Shown one piece after another: positions 39,529 through 50,353 of a stretch of DNA of 64,000 bases. A model generated the notes under the pieces. That model was not told the DNA's origin. It was given only the letters and a program-made list of their open reading frames with translations, and searched no databases. Made by a program: the position numbers and the translations under genes. Numbering within the stretch: the stretch's first letter is position 1; the number at the start of each line of letters is the position of its first letter. Origin of the DNA: Paraspadella gotoi (Eukaryota > Chaetognatha); the NCBI GenBank assembly GCA_051294375.1, contig CM119264.1:4677352-4741351 (forward strand). The letters run 5' to 3'.

Positions 39529-42500
39529 TCTCTCTCTCTCTCTCTCCATTTCGCACTCGTGTCCGCTTCAAAAAAAAAAACAAACCTCGCAACTGGTCAA
39601 AGCCGTTTTATTTTAAATACGAATCCTTTGTCTCCCTTTTGCGCAAGGAGCCTTACCGGATCAAAACTTCCGCTGATGACCTGACTAATTCCTCCTCTCG
39701 CTCCAAAATATCAATGTGCGCAAAAAAGTGCAGGCAAGTCTGTTCGCAATTCACGTCGTCGCATATCCGCATTTTTGTCCCCCCCCACGGCCGTTTTTAC
39801 GTCTGTTTTCGCTCTCATGAAAACTTACGACGATGTTCGCGGGAAAATATTGATTTATCACCATCGTTTCACTATTTCGATTCACTTTACACTTTTGACT
39901 GAGATTGTTTGCGACCGACCATTATTCGCTCTCGTCAGTAGCAAAACCGAATTTTGATTTTGTGTTTTAAAATTTGAACTTCAACTTAAAGCCTCACCAG
40001 TCACCACTGTCCTTCCGCAGCCTCATCTTACCAAGCATCCCGGGTTCAATTCTTAAGAATCCTAGTTCTGGTTAAATGTGACGGCTCGAAGGGACCCGTT
40101 TAAACATGCAGCCCCCAGCTGCCCCCACGCCTCCGTGGTCATACAATTAGGATATCTAAAAAATAAATATTTACTAACCAAAAAGATATAAATAAAAAAA
40201 AATAAATATTGAAAAAATACAGCATCACAGTACTGTAGATGAGATTACCTCCTCGCGGACACGTCAATCGTCGGAACTTTTTTTAGTTTTTCCCCCCCAA
40301 CACATTTTAAAACCAAATTTTTTTTGGTCTTTTTTTTTTAATCTCAGAAAAAAATCGGAATTTGAAACAATTTACGAAGATGTTACGAGGGAGACGGCGG
40401 GAGAGGTTCGTGCTGGAGGGAATTGGTGATTCGTGATTTGTGATTTGTGATGTGAGATGGTCATAATTTGAGAATGTAATGATAATGTTGGAAGTAGTTT
40501 TAGTGAAGTTACTATTATTAATACATGTCTTATTTATGACCAACAATTTTCCCTTTCTTAGTGTTCTTTTTACATGATTTGGGTTTGAAATTAAAGTTCG
40601 AATCACTTTAAATACAGAAATCCGTAGAAATCAACTCTCAAGAAGAAACAGAGGAGCTGGCAGGTAAATTCTGAGCATTTCAAAGTCAATTACTATTCTG
40701 AATACGCGATTAGCGAGTCATGTAGTTTTTCTCATTTTAAGAGCCTTTTCGTAAAAAAATTATGGAAACAAGTATTTTTTTATTTAATGCGGAAATAATT
40801 GAATAAAAACCACACAAATAATTAAGTTTCTAAAAGATTTGTTCTAACAATATTGATTCGATATTCTACTAATTAGTACTTTAGTATTTTATCAGCATTA
40901 GTTTAAAAAATATTAGTAATTTGATACTTTATATGACTGAAAATTAGTAGTTAAACCGAATTTCTGCAGAAAACGTCATTTTTAAGCCGCGAGACGGCTC
41001 GCAGTGCCTGTGACGGTCCCTCAAATTAATCTTCTTATTCAAAACAAAAGATAAACAAACTGCGATCGAAATCCGGTTCAAATGACAAATTTTTTTTTTT
41101 AAATCGTGAGCGGACTTAGATAATAGGAATTCACTGTTAAAATTTCGTTTCCAAATTTGGGGTCAGATTACGAAACGGAGGGTTGGAAACTGGAAAGTCA
41201 CGAGGATCGTATTTTAGCGTTTGAGATGATAAAAGACTTCGACTGGATCGTCAACCAGCTCCAAGGAATTCAGACACAGAGGTGAACCTGTATGAACATG
41301 AAACTGTTAATGAGTTGTGATTTAACTATATAATATTGTAGAAAATAATATCGGCAACATTATTTTTAAAATATTGAACTTAATAATAGCCAAATGTCAT
41401 GAAAAAAAAACGTAAACGAAACAGGATATAAACTAACAAAACCCAACACCGTCCACTTTTTTCACATCCTTCATTTCAGTCATGAATAAAACCTTCAAAT
41501 TATTCACATTCCGACGTCAGATAAAAACTAAAAAACTGTCAAACAAAAAAACCAAGAAAATTTTAACTATTCACCCAAAAGAAATTGAGAAAGATGAACT
41601 TTTTTTTACCCTCTCGAGTTTTTCTCTTTCTCTCTCCCTGTCTCTCACTCTTTTTCACTCTCTCTTCTCTCTCTCTCACTATTTTTTTTCTCACGAAACT
41701 TCACTTTCGGTTCTGTTTGTTGGAAAATTTTCACTTTCTCCGGAATTTAAACTCCTATTTTTAAAATTAAACTAATTTTAAGATTTGTTTTGGAAGGATT
41801 TAATTTGCGGAAACCGAGTCCGAGAGGGCGACGACCCAAAGTTAATTAAAAATTTCACTTTCTCCTCAAAAAAAAAACCAAACTTTTGCTATCTCATCTT
41901 TTCATATTTTTAAAAAATCACCGTCTACAAGTAACAATCTCATTAACAAGATGATACAAGATGACAAAGTTTTAAAATTTACTACAAGACACTAACGCGT
42001 TCAAGTTTGAGTTGAAATTTAAGTTCAAAAGTTTCTGTTTTTTGGTTGTTTTTTTTTTGTTTTTTTTTTGTTTTGGCAAATCATCCTCAATCGATTCGGT
42101 GCCACAGTACCGAGTCACCCCGTCTAAGATTTTTCTTTGTTTTTAATATTTTTGTTTTTGTTTTTTTTTTTCCTTTTTTTGTTTTTTCGTTTGGCAAAAG
42201 CGGTGAACCTTTCGGTGAACCTATTATTTCGATGATCCTCCTCTTCCTCCTCCTCCTCCTCCTCCTCCGCTCGACGCATCGCGATTTCACGACTGGGATC
42301 CGGTTAAAAATTACTTCTTTTTTCCCCGAAAAAAAAACTTAAGAGGAAAAATAAAGAACAAATAAATATTGAAAGAAAAAGAAAGAATTTCGAGTGGCCG
42401 CGGCTCGACTTGCGAATGACGTTATCCTTCAGCGCTTTTTTAAAAATTTTAAATATTTTAAAAATATTGTCAATTAAAATTAATTAAATATTTTAATTTT

Positions 42501-44858
42501 TTTTTAAATTATATTATTATTTTAATATAATTTTTCATCATTAAGATTCATTTAATTTTAAAACATTTCATTATTTTTTTTAAATATTGTCAAATCCTAT
42601 CGCGACAGTGAATCGCTCTCGGGGCAACCCTTCTTACTTTTTTCTTCTTCTTCTCCTTAGGCCGATTTACGCGATGGCGAAGACGAAGTTCAAATCGATC
42701 CTCTCCAGAGAATTGTCCAAGTACAGCGACTCTTCAGAAATGTCCGACTTCATCAACCAGACCTTCATCGAGGACGAACCCGACACGGACTTCGAGTTCG
42801 CCGTCGACTCAGGTTCCACACAAAGAGCAATCAACGGAATATGGTTTTTGGGGGGGGAGATTGGGGGGAGGGGGAAGAATTCGGAATGGCGGGAATTTGG
42901 GGAGAAATATTAGGAATGATGAGAATTATAAAATCTGAGTTTTTTTGGAGGGGAATTTGGAATAGAGATAAATTACTGGATTGGGGGGTGGGGTCGGATT
43001 GCGCTTCTGTTTTAAATGATGAAATTGGAAGATTTGAAATCGCGAGGATTGAAAATAAAAATATTGGCGGGAAATCGGAGAGCAACAAATATAGGATTGA
43101 CGAATTAATCGAAATCAAAAATACCAAAAAATCCAAAAAAATTTAAAAAAACTCGGAATTGTCGTGATTCTTTTCACAGACGATGGGCACGACGAAACGG
43201 GACTTGGCCAATCACCGCGTCAACGGGTAACTCACGCCTTTGTCATTCTTCTCCTTTTTATCAATATCCTTAATTTGTTATTTATTATTGAGTTCATGGT
43301 CGTTTTATTCGACAACATTTATCTTTCTCTGTCGCTTACTCATTTAAATCAGAATAGATTAATTCCCAAATTTGTGACCCTCACTTCTCAGTTCGACTCA
43401 TGGAGTTCCCGACGTCAAGGAACTGAAATTGACGACGACAAAATACGATGCGTCATGCGTGAAATCGGCGCCAACACCATCAAAGACTTTTTGTCCCAAG
43501 ATCACAACAACTTCAAAGACTTTTCTGGCCAAGAGGCCAACCGCAGCAAAGAGATCCTGTTGGGAGACGCAAGACACACGGAGGTAAATATATTTAGTTT
43601 ACCAGTTTAGTAGTATAGTTTATATTACCATAATCTGTGTATAATCATCCATTCATTCGTTGGACATGCTATCATGCAGTCTGGTTAGGGTCTCCATCCG
43701 TCTTACAAGATAGTAACCGAGCATCATAGCTTTTAATCTAAACTCTCTCAGCAGTCTAGTTTACTAACTCCCTATCCGTAAAATATTTAATGTATTTATA
43801 TAAGTATCAGTATATTAATATATATTATATTGCTTGTATCAATTTCATCCATTGTTCATTCAGGCGCAGAAGAGTAAATACCGAATACAAGGTGGTCGAT
43901 ACTGTGCCAAAATCAAGGCATTGGTCACGTGAAAAAGAAACCAAAAAATGAAAACGAATGAGAAAAAAATTGACAGGCTATTTGGATAATATCCTGCAGG
44001 CGGCTGCGTCGACGGCGGCGGCTGCGTCGGCGGCTGCGACTGAGGCGGAAACGGACGAAAACGAAGAAAACGAAAAATCTACGGAGTTAATAAAAATGTT
44101 GACGGAAGATTTGAACTTGTGGACGTTCGATGTGTTTAGGTTTAACGAAGTGGCCAACAGATGGCCCCTCACTGCCCGTGAGTTTTCACTTTTGATTGGA
44201 TTGATTTGATTTCTTTAGTCGTTTATTCATCCAATCATTATTTTTTTCTTTCTCTCTTTTTTTTCTTCACTTTTACACTCTTTGCGTATTTTTAGAGTTT
44301 GCCAAACTTTGCATTTTGTTGTGTCTCTTTTCCATTTTAAACCGATCTGATAAGGCCATTAAATCCCAAAATACCTTTAAGTATTATTTTATTTATTTAT
44401 TAATTTATTCTTTATGATAATGTTATCATTTTAGTTATTTTTCTTCTTTCTATACATATTTCCCTCCTCATTCCGATAAATTAAAATCTCTTCACCACCA
44501 CTCACCACTTAACAACCACTTCATCCTCTCAACCCCCTCTCCCACCTCCATCTAACCACCTCCGTCCACCCACTCCCTCTTTTACCCACCCCCAATCATC
44601 CAGTGGCCTACGCCATCTTCACCGAGCGTCAACTCCTCCGCTCCGTCCTCAAGATCGACGAGTTCACTTTCCTTCGCTTCTTCGTTCGGCTGGAGACGAC
44701 TTACCATCCCCGCAACCCTTACCACAACAACGTCCACGCGGCCGACGTGCTGCAGACGACCAACATCCTCCTCAACTCGGGAAGACTGGCCGACGTCTTC
44801 CCGGAGACGGAGATCTGCACGGCGTTGCTGGCGGCGGCCGTGCACGATGTAGACCATC

Positions 44859-44898
<40 letters not shown>

Positions 44899-45107
44899 AA
44901 AGAACGGAGATCTCACGGGCGTTGCTGGCGCGGCCGTGACACGATGTAATGAGACTGCCGGATCCGAGAGAGAGAGGAGAGAGAGAGAGAAGGAGAAGAG
45001 AGAGAGAGAGAGAAGAAGAGAGGAGAGAGAGAAGAGAGAGACGAGATGAAGACAGTAGATCTTGCACGGCGTTGCTTGGCGCGGCCGTGCACGGATGTAA
45101 GACCATC

Positions 45108-45148
<41 letters not shown>

Positions 45149-45261
45149 AGGAAGAGAGAGAGAGAATGGAGAGAGAGAGACTGAAGACGGAGATCTGCAC
45201 GGCGTTTGCTGGCGGCGGCCGTGCACAGATGTAGACCATGCCGGGTGAGAGAGAGAAGGGA

Positions 45262-45297
<36 letters not shown>

Positions 45298-45373
45298 AGA
45301 GAGAGACTGAAGACGGAGATCTTGCACGGCGGTTGCTGGCGGCGGGCCGTGCAACGGATGTAGAACCATAGCC

Positions 45374-45439
<66 letters not shown>

Positions 45440-45516
45440 AAGACGGAAGATCTGCCACGGCGTTGCTGGCGGGCGGCCGTGGCTACGATGTAAGATCCAA
45501 TGGCCGGGTGAGAGAG

Positions 45517-45567
<51 letters not shown>

Positions 45568-45666
45568 AGAGAGAGACTGAAAGACGGAGATCTGCACGGC
45601 GTGTTGCTGGGCGGCGGCCGTGCACGATGTAGACCATGTGCGAACCGGGTGAAGAGAGAGAGAGAG

Positions 45667-45712
<46 letters not shown>

Positions 45713-45798
45713 AGAGAGAGGAAGAGACTGAAGACGGAGAGATGCTGCACGCGCGTTAGCTGGCGGCGGCCGTGCAGCGTGTAGACGATCGGAGCCGA

Positions 45799-45848
<50 letters not shown>

Positions 45849-45963
45849 AGAGGAGAGAGAATGGAGAGGGGAGAGAGAGAGACGAGAGAGAATCTGCACG
45901 CGTTGCTGGCAGGCGGCCGTGCACGATGTAGACCATGGAGAGAGAGGAGAGAGAGAAGAACGA

Positions 45964-45995
<32 letters not shown>

Positions 45996-46088
45996 GAAGG
46001 AGAATGGAGAGAGAGAAGACTGAAGACGGAGATCTGCACGGGTTGCACGCGAAGACGAATGGAGCATCCGGGTGAGAAAGAGAGAGAG

Positions 46089-46124
<36 letters not shown>

Positions 46125-46772
46125 CTGGAAGAGGAGATTGCACGGCGTTGCTCGGCGGCGGCGTGCCACGATTGTAACCATGAGTACCGGGTTGAGGAGA
46201 GAGAGAAGAAGAGAGAGGAGAGAGAGAGAGGAGAGAGAGAGATGAGAGAGAGAGAGAGAAGAGACTGGTAACGACTGAAGGGATACATGCATGCACGGCG
46301 TTGTCTGGGCGGCGGCCGTCGCAACGGATGTAGACCATAGGAGGCGAATGTAGGAGGAACAACGGGTGTGCCGGAGTAGAGAGAGAGACGGAGAGAGAGA
46401 AGTGAGAGAGATGGAGAGAGAAGAGAGTGAGAGAGAGTAGGGAGAGAGAGACTGCAGGATCTGCAGGCGGTGAGAGCGGCGAGACGGCATGAGAGACTGA
46501 AGGAGATGAGAGAGAGAGAAGAGAGAAACAGAGAGAGAGGAGAGAGAGAGGACGAGAATGAGGAGAGAGAGAAGAGAGAGAAGGAGAGAAGAGAGAGAGG
46601 AGAGAAGGAGAGGAGAGAGAAGGAAGAGAGAAATGAGAGAGAGAATGAAGAGAAGACGCATTGGAAGACGGGGAGATGCACGAGAGAGTAGGAGAGGAAT
46701 GCGGGGCGGGTGCACAACGTAAGGGCCAATAGTTTTTCTCCCGGAGTCGGTGATTACCTCCTAACAGAGGAG

Positions 46773-46803
<31 letters not shown>

Positions 46804-46930
46804 TATTCAGAGAGCTATGTGGCGAGAGAGAGAAGAGAGAGAGAGAGAGCCATAGAAGAAGGAGAAGATCTTCTGCACGGGCGTTGCTGGCCTGGCGCCG
46901 TGCACGATGTAGACCATCCGGTGAGAGACG

Positions 46931-46966
<36 letters not shown>

Positions 46967-47075
46967 AATAGGAATGAGAGAGAGAGACTTGAAGACGGAG
47001 ATCTGCACGGCGTTGCTGGCGGCGGCCGTGCAGCATGTATAGACCATCCGGGGGTTAGAGAGAGAGAGAGAGAGA

Positions 47076-47168
<93 letters not shown>

Positions 47169-47197
47169 GAAGAGGAGAGAGAGATTGAGAGAGAGAA

Positions 47198-47230
<33 letters not shown>

Positions 47231-49230
47231 GAAAGAAGAGAGAGAGAGAGAGAGAATGAGAGAGAAGAGAGAGAGAGAGAAGAGAGAGGAGACGAGAGAG
47301 AGAGAGAAGAGAGAATGAGAGAGAGAGAGAGATGAGAGAGAGAGAATGAGAAGAGAGAGAGAGAGGAGAGAGAGAGAGAATGAGGAGAAGATAGAGATAG
47401 GGAGATTAAGAGATAAGGAGAGACGAGTGAGAGAGAGATGATGAGAGAGAGAGAGAGAGAGATGAGAGAGAGGGAGAATGACGAGAAGAGAGAGAGAGAT
47501 GTGAGATTGAATGAATGAATGAAAGAATAAATGAATGAATGAATGAAGTTCTGTTGGTTCCATTGTGAAATATAATTGATTTTCTAAACCACTTTGTTAA
47601 AGGAATGAGACGAAAGAGAGTTACATTCATTGGCTTCGCGAGAGAGCAAATCTGCTCATAATTTTATTCCCCTTCGTCTTCTCTTTATTATCACTTTATC
47701 CAGAGATCGAAAGAAATACTAAAAAGGTTGGACTCGATCGAGACTTCTCCTCTTCTTTCAGGAGTCACGAATCAGTACCTCATCAATACTGGACACGAAC
47801 TCGCGATGCTGTATAACGACGTCTCAGTTTTGGAAAATCATCACTTGGCCACAACTTTCAAGGTTGGGTCTTGCCACTGGTGGCTCCCAGATACTGGCTC
47901 TTTCTCGCGTTCGAAATCTCAGGGTTTTTTTTTTTTTTCTCCAGATCATGAGCGATCCTCAACTGGACATTTTCCAAAACATTCCCCACAAAGTCAAACA
48001 AAGCATGAGAAAGCTCAGCATTGATATGGTACTGGCGACGGACATGTCCAAACACATGGATCTCATAGGTATAAAAAAAAACATTCTATTAGAAAATTTT
48101 AATGGAACGATGATATTAAAAATGAATCCTTGGACCAAGATGGATCAAATTTTTAAAATATTTTTTTTTCGTCATTCATTCATTCGGGATTCAATCCAAA
48201 AAAAACCCTCAACCAATCAATCAATCCATCTACCAATCAAACCAATCAATCAATTTCCCAATCAAACCCCCCCCCACCGCCTCAGCCGATCTCAAGACGA
48301 TGGTGGAGACGAAGAAAATCTCCTCCTCATCCGAATCCATGCGAACTGAAAACTTTTCCTTCAACGACCGCGTGAGGGTGCTGAAGAACATGCTGCACTG
48401 CGCCGACCTCAGCAACCCGACCAAGCCGCAGCACATTTACGAGAACTGGGCCAAACGAATCACCGACGAGTTTTATCACCAGGGGGACTTGGTAAGGGGG
48501 GGAAGGGGGGGGAAAGTGAAGGGTAGAGTAAGATTAGAAAATCTGGAGAAACGAAGGGAATTGTTTATCGGTTGGTTAATATTCAGTGTTAAACTTAACT
48601 AGAGTATTGTTTAAAAAAGTATTTCTCAAGAGCTGTTACGTCACTAAAAATACGTAATGCGTACGCATATGAAATTGGTAAAACCATATAAAAATTACCA
48701 ATTCAATAAATAACTATGCTCTCGGACAGGCTTTGTTATAATTGATTTCGTTAGTTCAATCAACGAAATTTATGTCATTTCAAAATTAACCCCCCCTCCC
48801 AAAGGAACGCGCCAAGGGCATCGAACTCAGTCCCCTGTGTGACCGATTCACGGCCAACTTCGAGAATTCCCAGCTGGGGTTTATCGATTTCGTTGTTCAC
48901 CCCTTGTGGGAGATCTGGAACGAACTGGTCTACCCCGAGGGAAAACACGTTTTGGAACAGCTGGCATTTAACAGAAGATACTTTGAAAGCAGAAAGCAGC
49001 AAGATAGCAGGTTGTTTAAAGACTGACAAAAGCTTTTCACAGGGTTTAAAAAATATAGGTCAGAAGGCTCGTGACACTTATTATTTTTTTTAGCCAATTA
49101 TATTGTTCTACGGTTTTAAGTAAAATAATTAAAATTGGTAAAAACGTTGTCATTTTGTTTTTGTTCTCCAGATCCATCCGACGGGCCGCCAGCGATCCCG
49201 TGACGTGTGCGACGCAAATAGAAGGCAATC

Positions 49231-49265
<35 letters not shown>

Positions 49266-49523
49266 CCGACCGTCACTTTCGAGGCAGAAACTCAATGTCC
49301 GAAGCGTCGATCGGGCGTCAGCGGCAGACCGTGTCTCGTGGACGACTCCGCGTTGGGCGCCGCTGCCGGGTCCGCGGAGGGCGCTGCAGGGGGCGCCGCA
49401 TCGAGCGCCGCGCCGATGAATCACCCCGAAATGATTCCCGCCAAATCGAAGAAAAAACCCGAAGTTGTCGACGACGGTGAAACGAGGCTCGAAACTCTGG
49501 CGGCGAAAGTGTCGATCGGTTGA
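37297..49523 (+). CDS. PDE4: cAMP-specific phosphodiesterase PDE4 (long form with UCR1 and UCR2), complete 16-exon gene
   Basis: Exons I can join with GT-AG sites and consistent phase: 37297-37378, 37666-37774, 38224-38339, 40628-40663, 41167-41281, 42661-42812, 43180-43226, 43392-43583, 43864-43891, 43977-44177, 44604-44861, 47762-47862, 47945-48068, 48286-48491, 48805-49010, 49172-49523. They total 2325 nt, i.e. 774 residues. UCR1 has the PKA-type site SRRQSFLY (Ser about 60) and [20 protein letters not shown]2 has [15 protein letters not shown] and [19 protein letters not shown]. The catalytic domain (about 360-655) keeps HNNVHAAD (400-407), HDVDHPG (440-446), [19 protein letters not shown] and the purine-binding Gln in SQLGFIDF (about 612), so it should bind two metals and hydrolyse cAMP. 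Odd points: nine Asp in the UCR1 exon, ten Asp in the C-tail, micro-exons of 36 and 28 nt, and a linker exon (43392-43583) I do not recognise. Exons 7-9 are less certain than the rest; other first exons are likely, as in other PDE4 genes. Confidence 0.95.
37386..37640. repeat. (CT)n microsatellite in the first PDE4 intron
   Basis: Three long CT tracts separated by CATTTCCCATC-like and TTTCCCCAAATCAC spacers, repeated three times, so the intron is itself a 90-120 bp tandem array. It also supplies the polypyrimidine tract for the UCR1 exon acceptor at 37665. A copy is at 7968-8275. Confidence 0.9.
37898..37985 (+). repeat. Dispersed about 85-bp repeat, best-preserved copy
   Basis: Core words: GGTACAACCAATATAAAAAT, TTCATTTAATAAATAAGC, TATCTTGCCCCTGACTTTGG and ACAGGCTTTGGTAGTTT. 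Related copies occur at 18680-18755 (and its assembly copy 27525-27605), 48668-48745, 56700-56785 and perhaps 57325-57385. These lie in introns of three different genes. It is too short to classify; a MITE or SINE fragment is possible. Confidence 0.75.
39468..39546. repeat. (CT)n microsatellite in a PDE4 intron
   Basis: A nearly pure CT tract in the long intron between the exons 38224-38339 and 40628-40663. That intron (38340-40627) otherwise holds AT-rich sequence, a (GTC)n tract and the SINE at 39990. Confidence 0.9.
39990..40140 (+). mobile_element. tRNA-derived SINE-like element (plus strand) in a PDE4 intron
   Basis: B-box-like GGTTCAATTC at 40042-40051, then TTCTGGTTAAATGTGACGG and TTTAAACATGC, align in order with the element at the right end of the window. 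The upstream part CACTGTCCTTCCGCAGCCTC also matches. It sits between the UCR1 exon and the 36-nt micro-exon. Confidence 0.7.
44862..47761 (+). repeat. Intronic exon-derived satellite array inside PDE4
   Basis: This intron starts at the donor of the exon that ends in HDVDHPG. It then holds about 14-15 degenerate copies of the last 55-65 bp of that exon plus its GTGAG donor, separated by (GA)n tracts, at intervals of roughly 105-190 bp (usually 130-145). Copies are visible near 44896, 45050, 45180, 45308, 45434, 45576, 45727, 45890, 46018, 46122, 46263, 46450 (poor), 46660 (poor), 46852 and 46986. Each repeats the words GGAGATCTGCACGGCGTTGC and GCGGCCGTGCACGATGTAGA with small indels. From about 47055 to 47510 only purine-rich (GA)n remains. 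The next true acceptor is at 47760-47761. The copies lack a normal polypyrimidine acceptor, so I do not call them exons. Confidence 0.9.
48668..48745 (+). repeat. Dispersed about 85-bp repeat, copy in a PDE4 intron
   Basis: GAAATTGGTAAAACCATATA, AATAAATAACTATGCT and GGACAGGCTTTG match the element at 37898-37985 with internal deletions. It lies between the exons ending at 48491 and starting at 48805. Confidence 0.6.
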
Positions 49524-50010
49524 AAAGAAAAAGGGAATCGTCTTCCGCAGCGGCATCAACGGTCTCCGCCTGAACCTTCGAATTGGATTTTTCAACAGTG
49601 ACACATTGACACGCCCCTTTTTATAGGAGACGCTATCTAGTCGACATTGATATACCTTAACGGTTTAATTTAACTAAGTTACATTCTTTATTTTTTACTT
49701 GGTTTCTCCCTAATCTCCGTTTACGTGAGATTTCCCTGTAAAACCCGCTTCCTTGGCAAATACAGCGTCTTGCCCGCCCTCCCCCCCTCCCCGTACCTCC
49801 GCTTCTTTTCCCCCGATCTTAACTTATATAGTTACGTCACACTTTATCGTCATATCTCAATCTCTAAATGTCTCTATCTCTCTGAACCTTTCCCTTCTCC
49901 GGTTCCCACGCCCCTCAAATGCCTCAATTTTAATTCACTGATAATTTCGTTCCGTTTGTACTTTGTTCCCCAAATTGAAAACTCTTCCTCGAATTTTCAA
50001 ATGGTACTTA

Positions 50011-50016
50011 AATAAA
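50011..50016 (+). terminator. Candidate poly(A) signal of PDE4
   Basis: AATAAA about 490 bp after the PDE4 stop, in AT-rich sequence and about 340 bp before the convergent stop of the zinc-finger gene. Confidence 0.35.
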
Positions 50017-50353
50017 AATACAAATCTACGATAAAATTGATAAATAGGTGAAGTAAAAAAAAGAATTGAAACTTGTAGTGTTACGCAAGTCGATTTAATA
50101 CGTATTGTGCTTTGAGATTATATCTATACCACAGGTTTGAGATCATATCGAGACCACAGGGAGCTTGAAATTAAGCATTTGTCAAGCTTAGGTGACCAAA
50201 GAAAAATAAATGATTTGTGGGGAAAAAAATACTGCGACTTCGTCGTTGAATGCAATTGAGGTAAGTCCGCTGCTGTGGAGAAAGTGAGGCTGCACGAGGA
50301 GTGACTTCGATGCAGAAGGTGAGTCGCCAAAGAGTGTGGATAAGTTCAGTCCT

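Noticed and set aside
45376-46362. Arg-Glu-rich frames on the + strand resembling coiled coils
   Set aside because: They come from (GA)n microsatellites and shift frame at every indel.
44582-46729. 715-codon open frame on the - strand (Ser/Leu-rich)
   Set aside because: It is created by (CT)n read through the exon-derived array; composition is almost only Ser, Leu and Phe with no domain, and it is antisense to PDE4.
44896-47055. Array units as mutually exclusive alternative exons (Dscam-like)
   Set aside because: The units lack polypyrimidine tracts and acceptors, cover only the 3' part of the exon and have broken frames.
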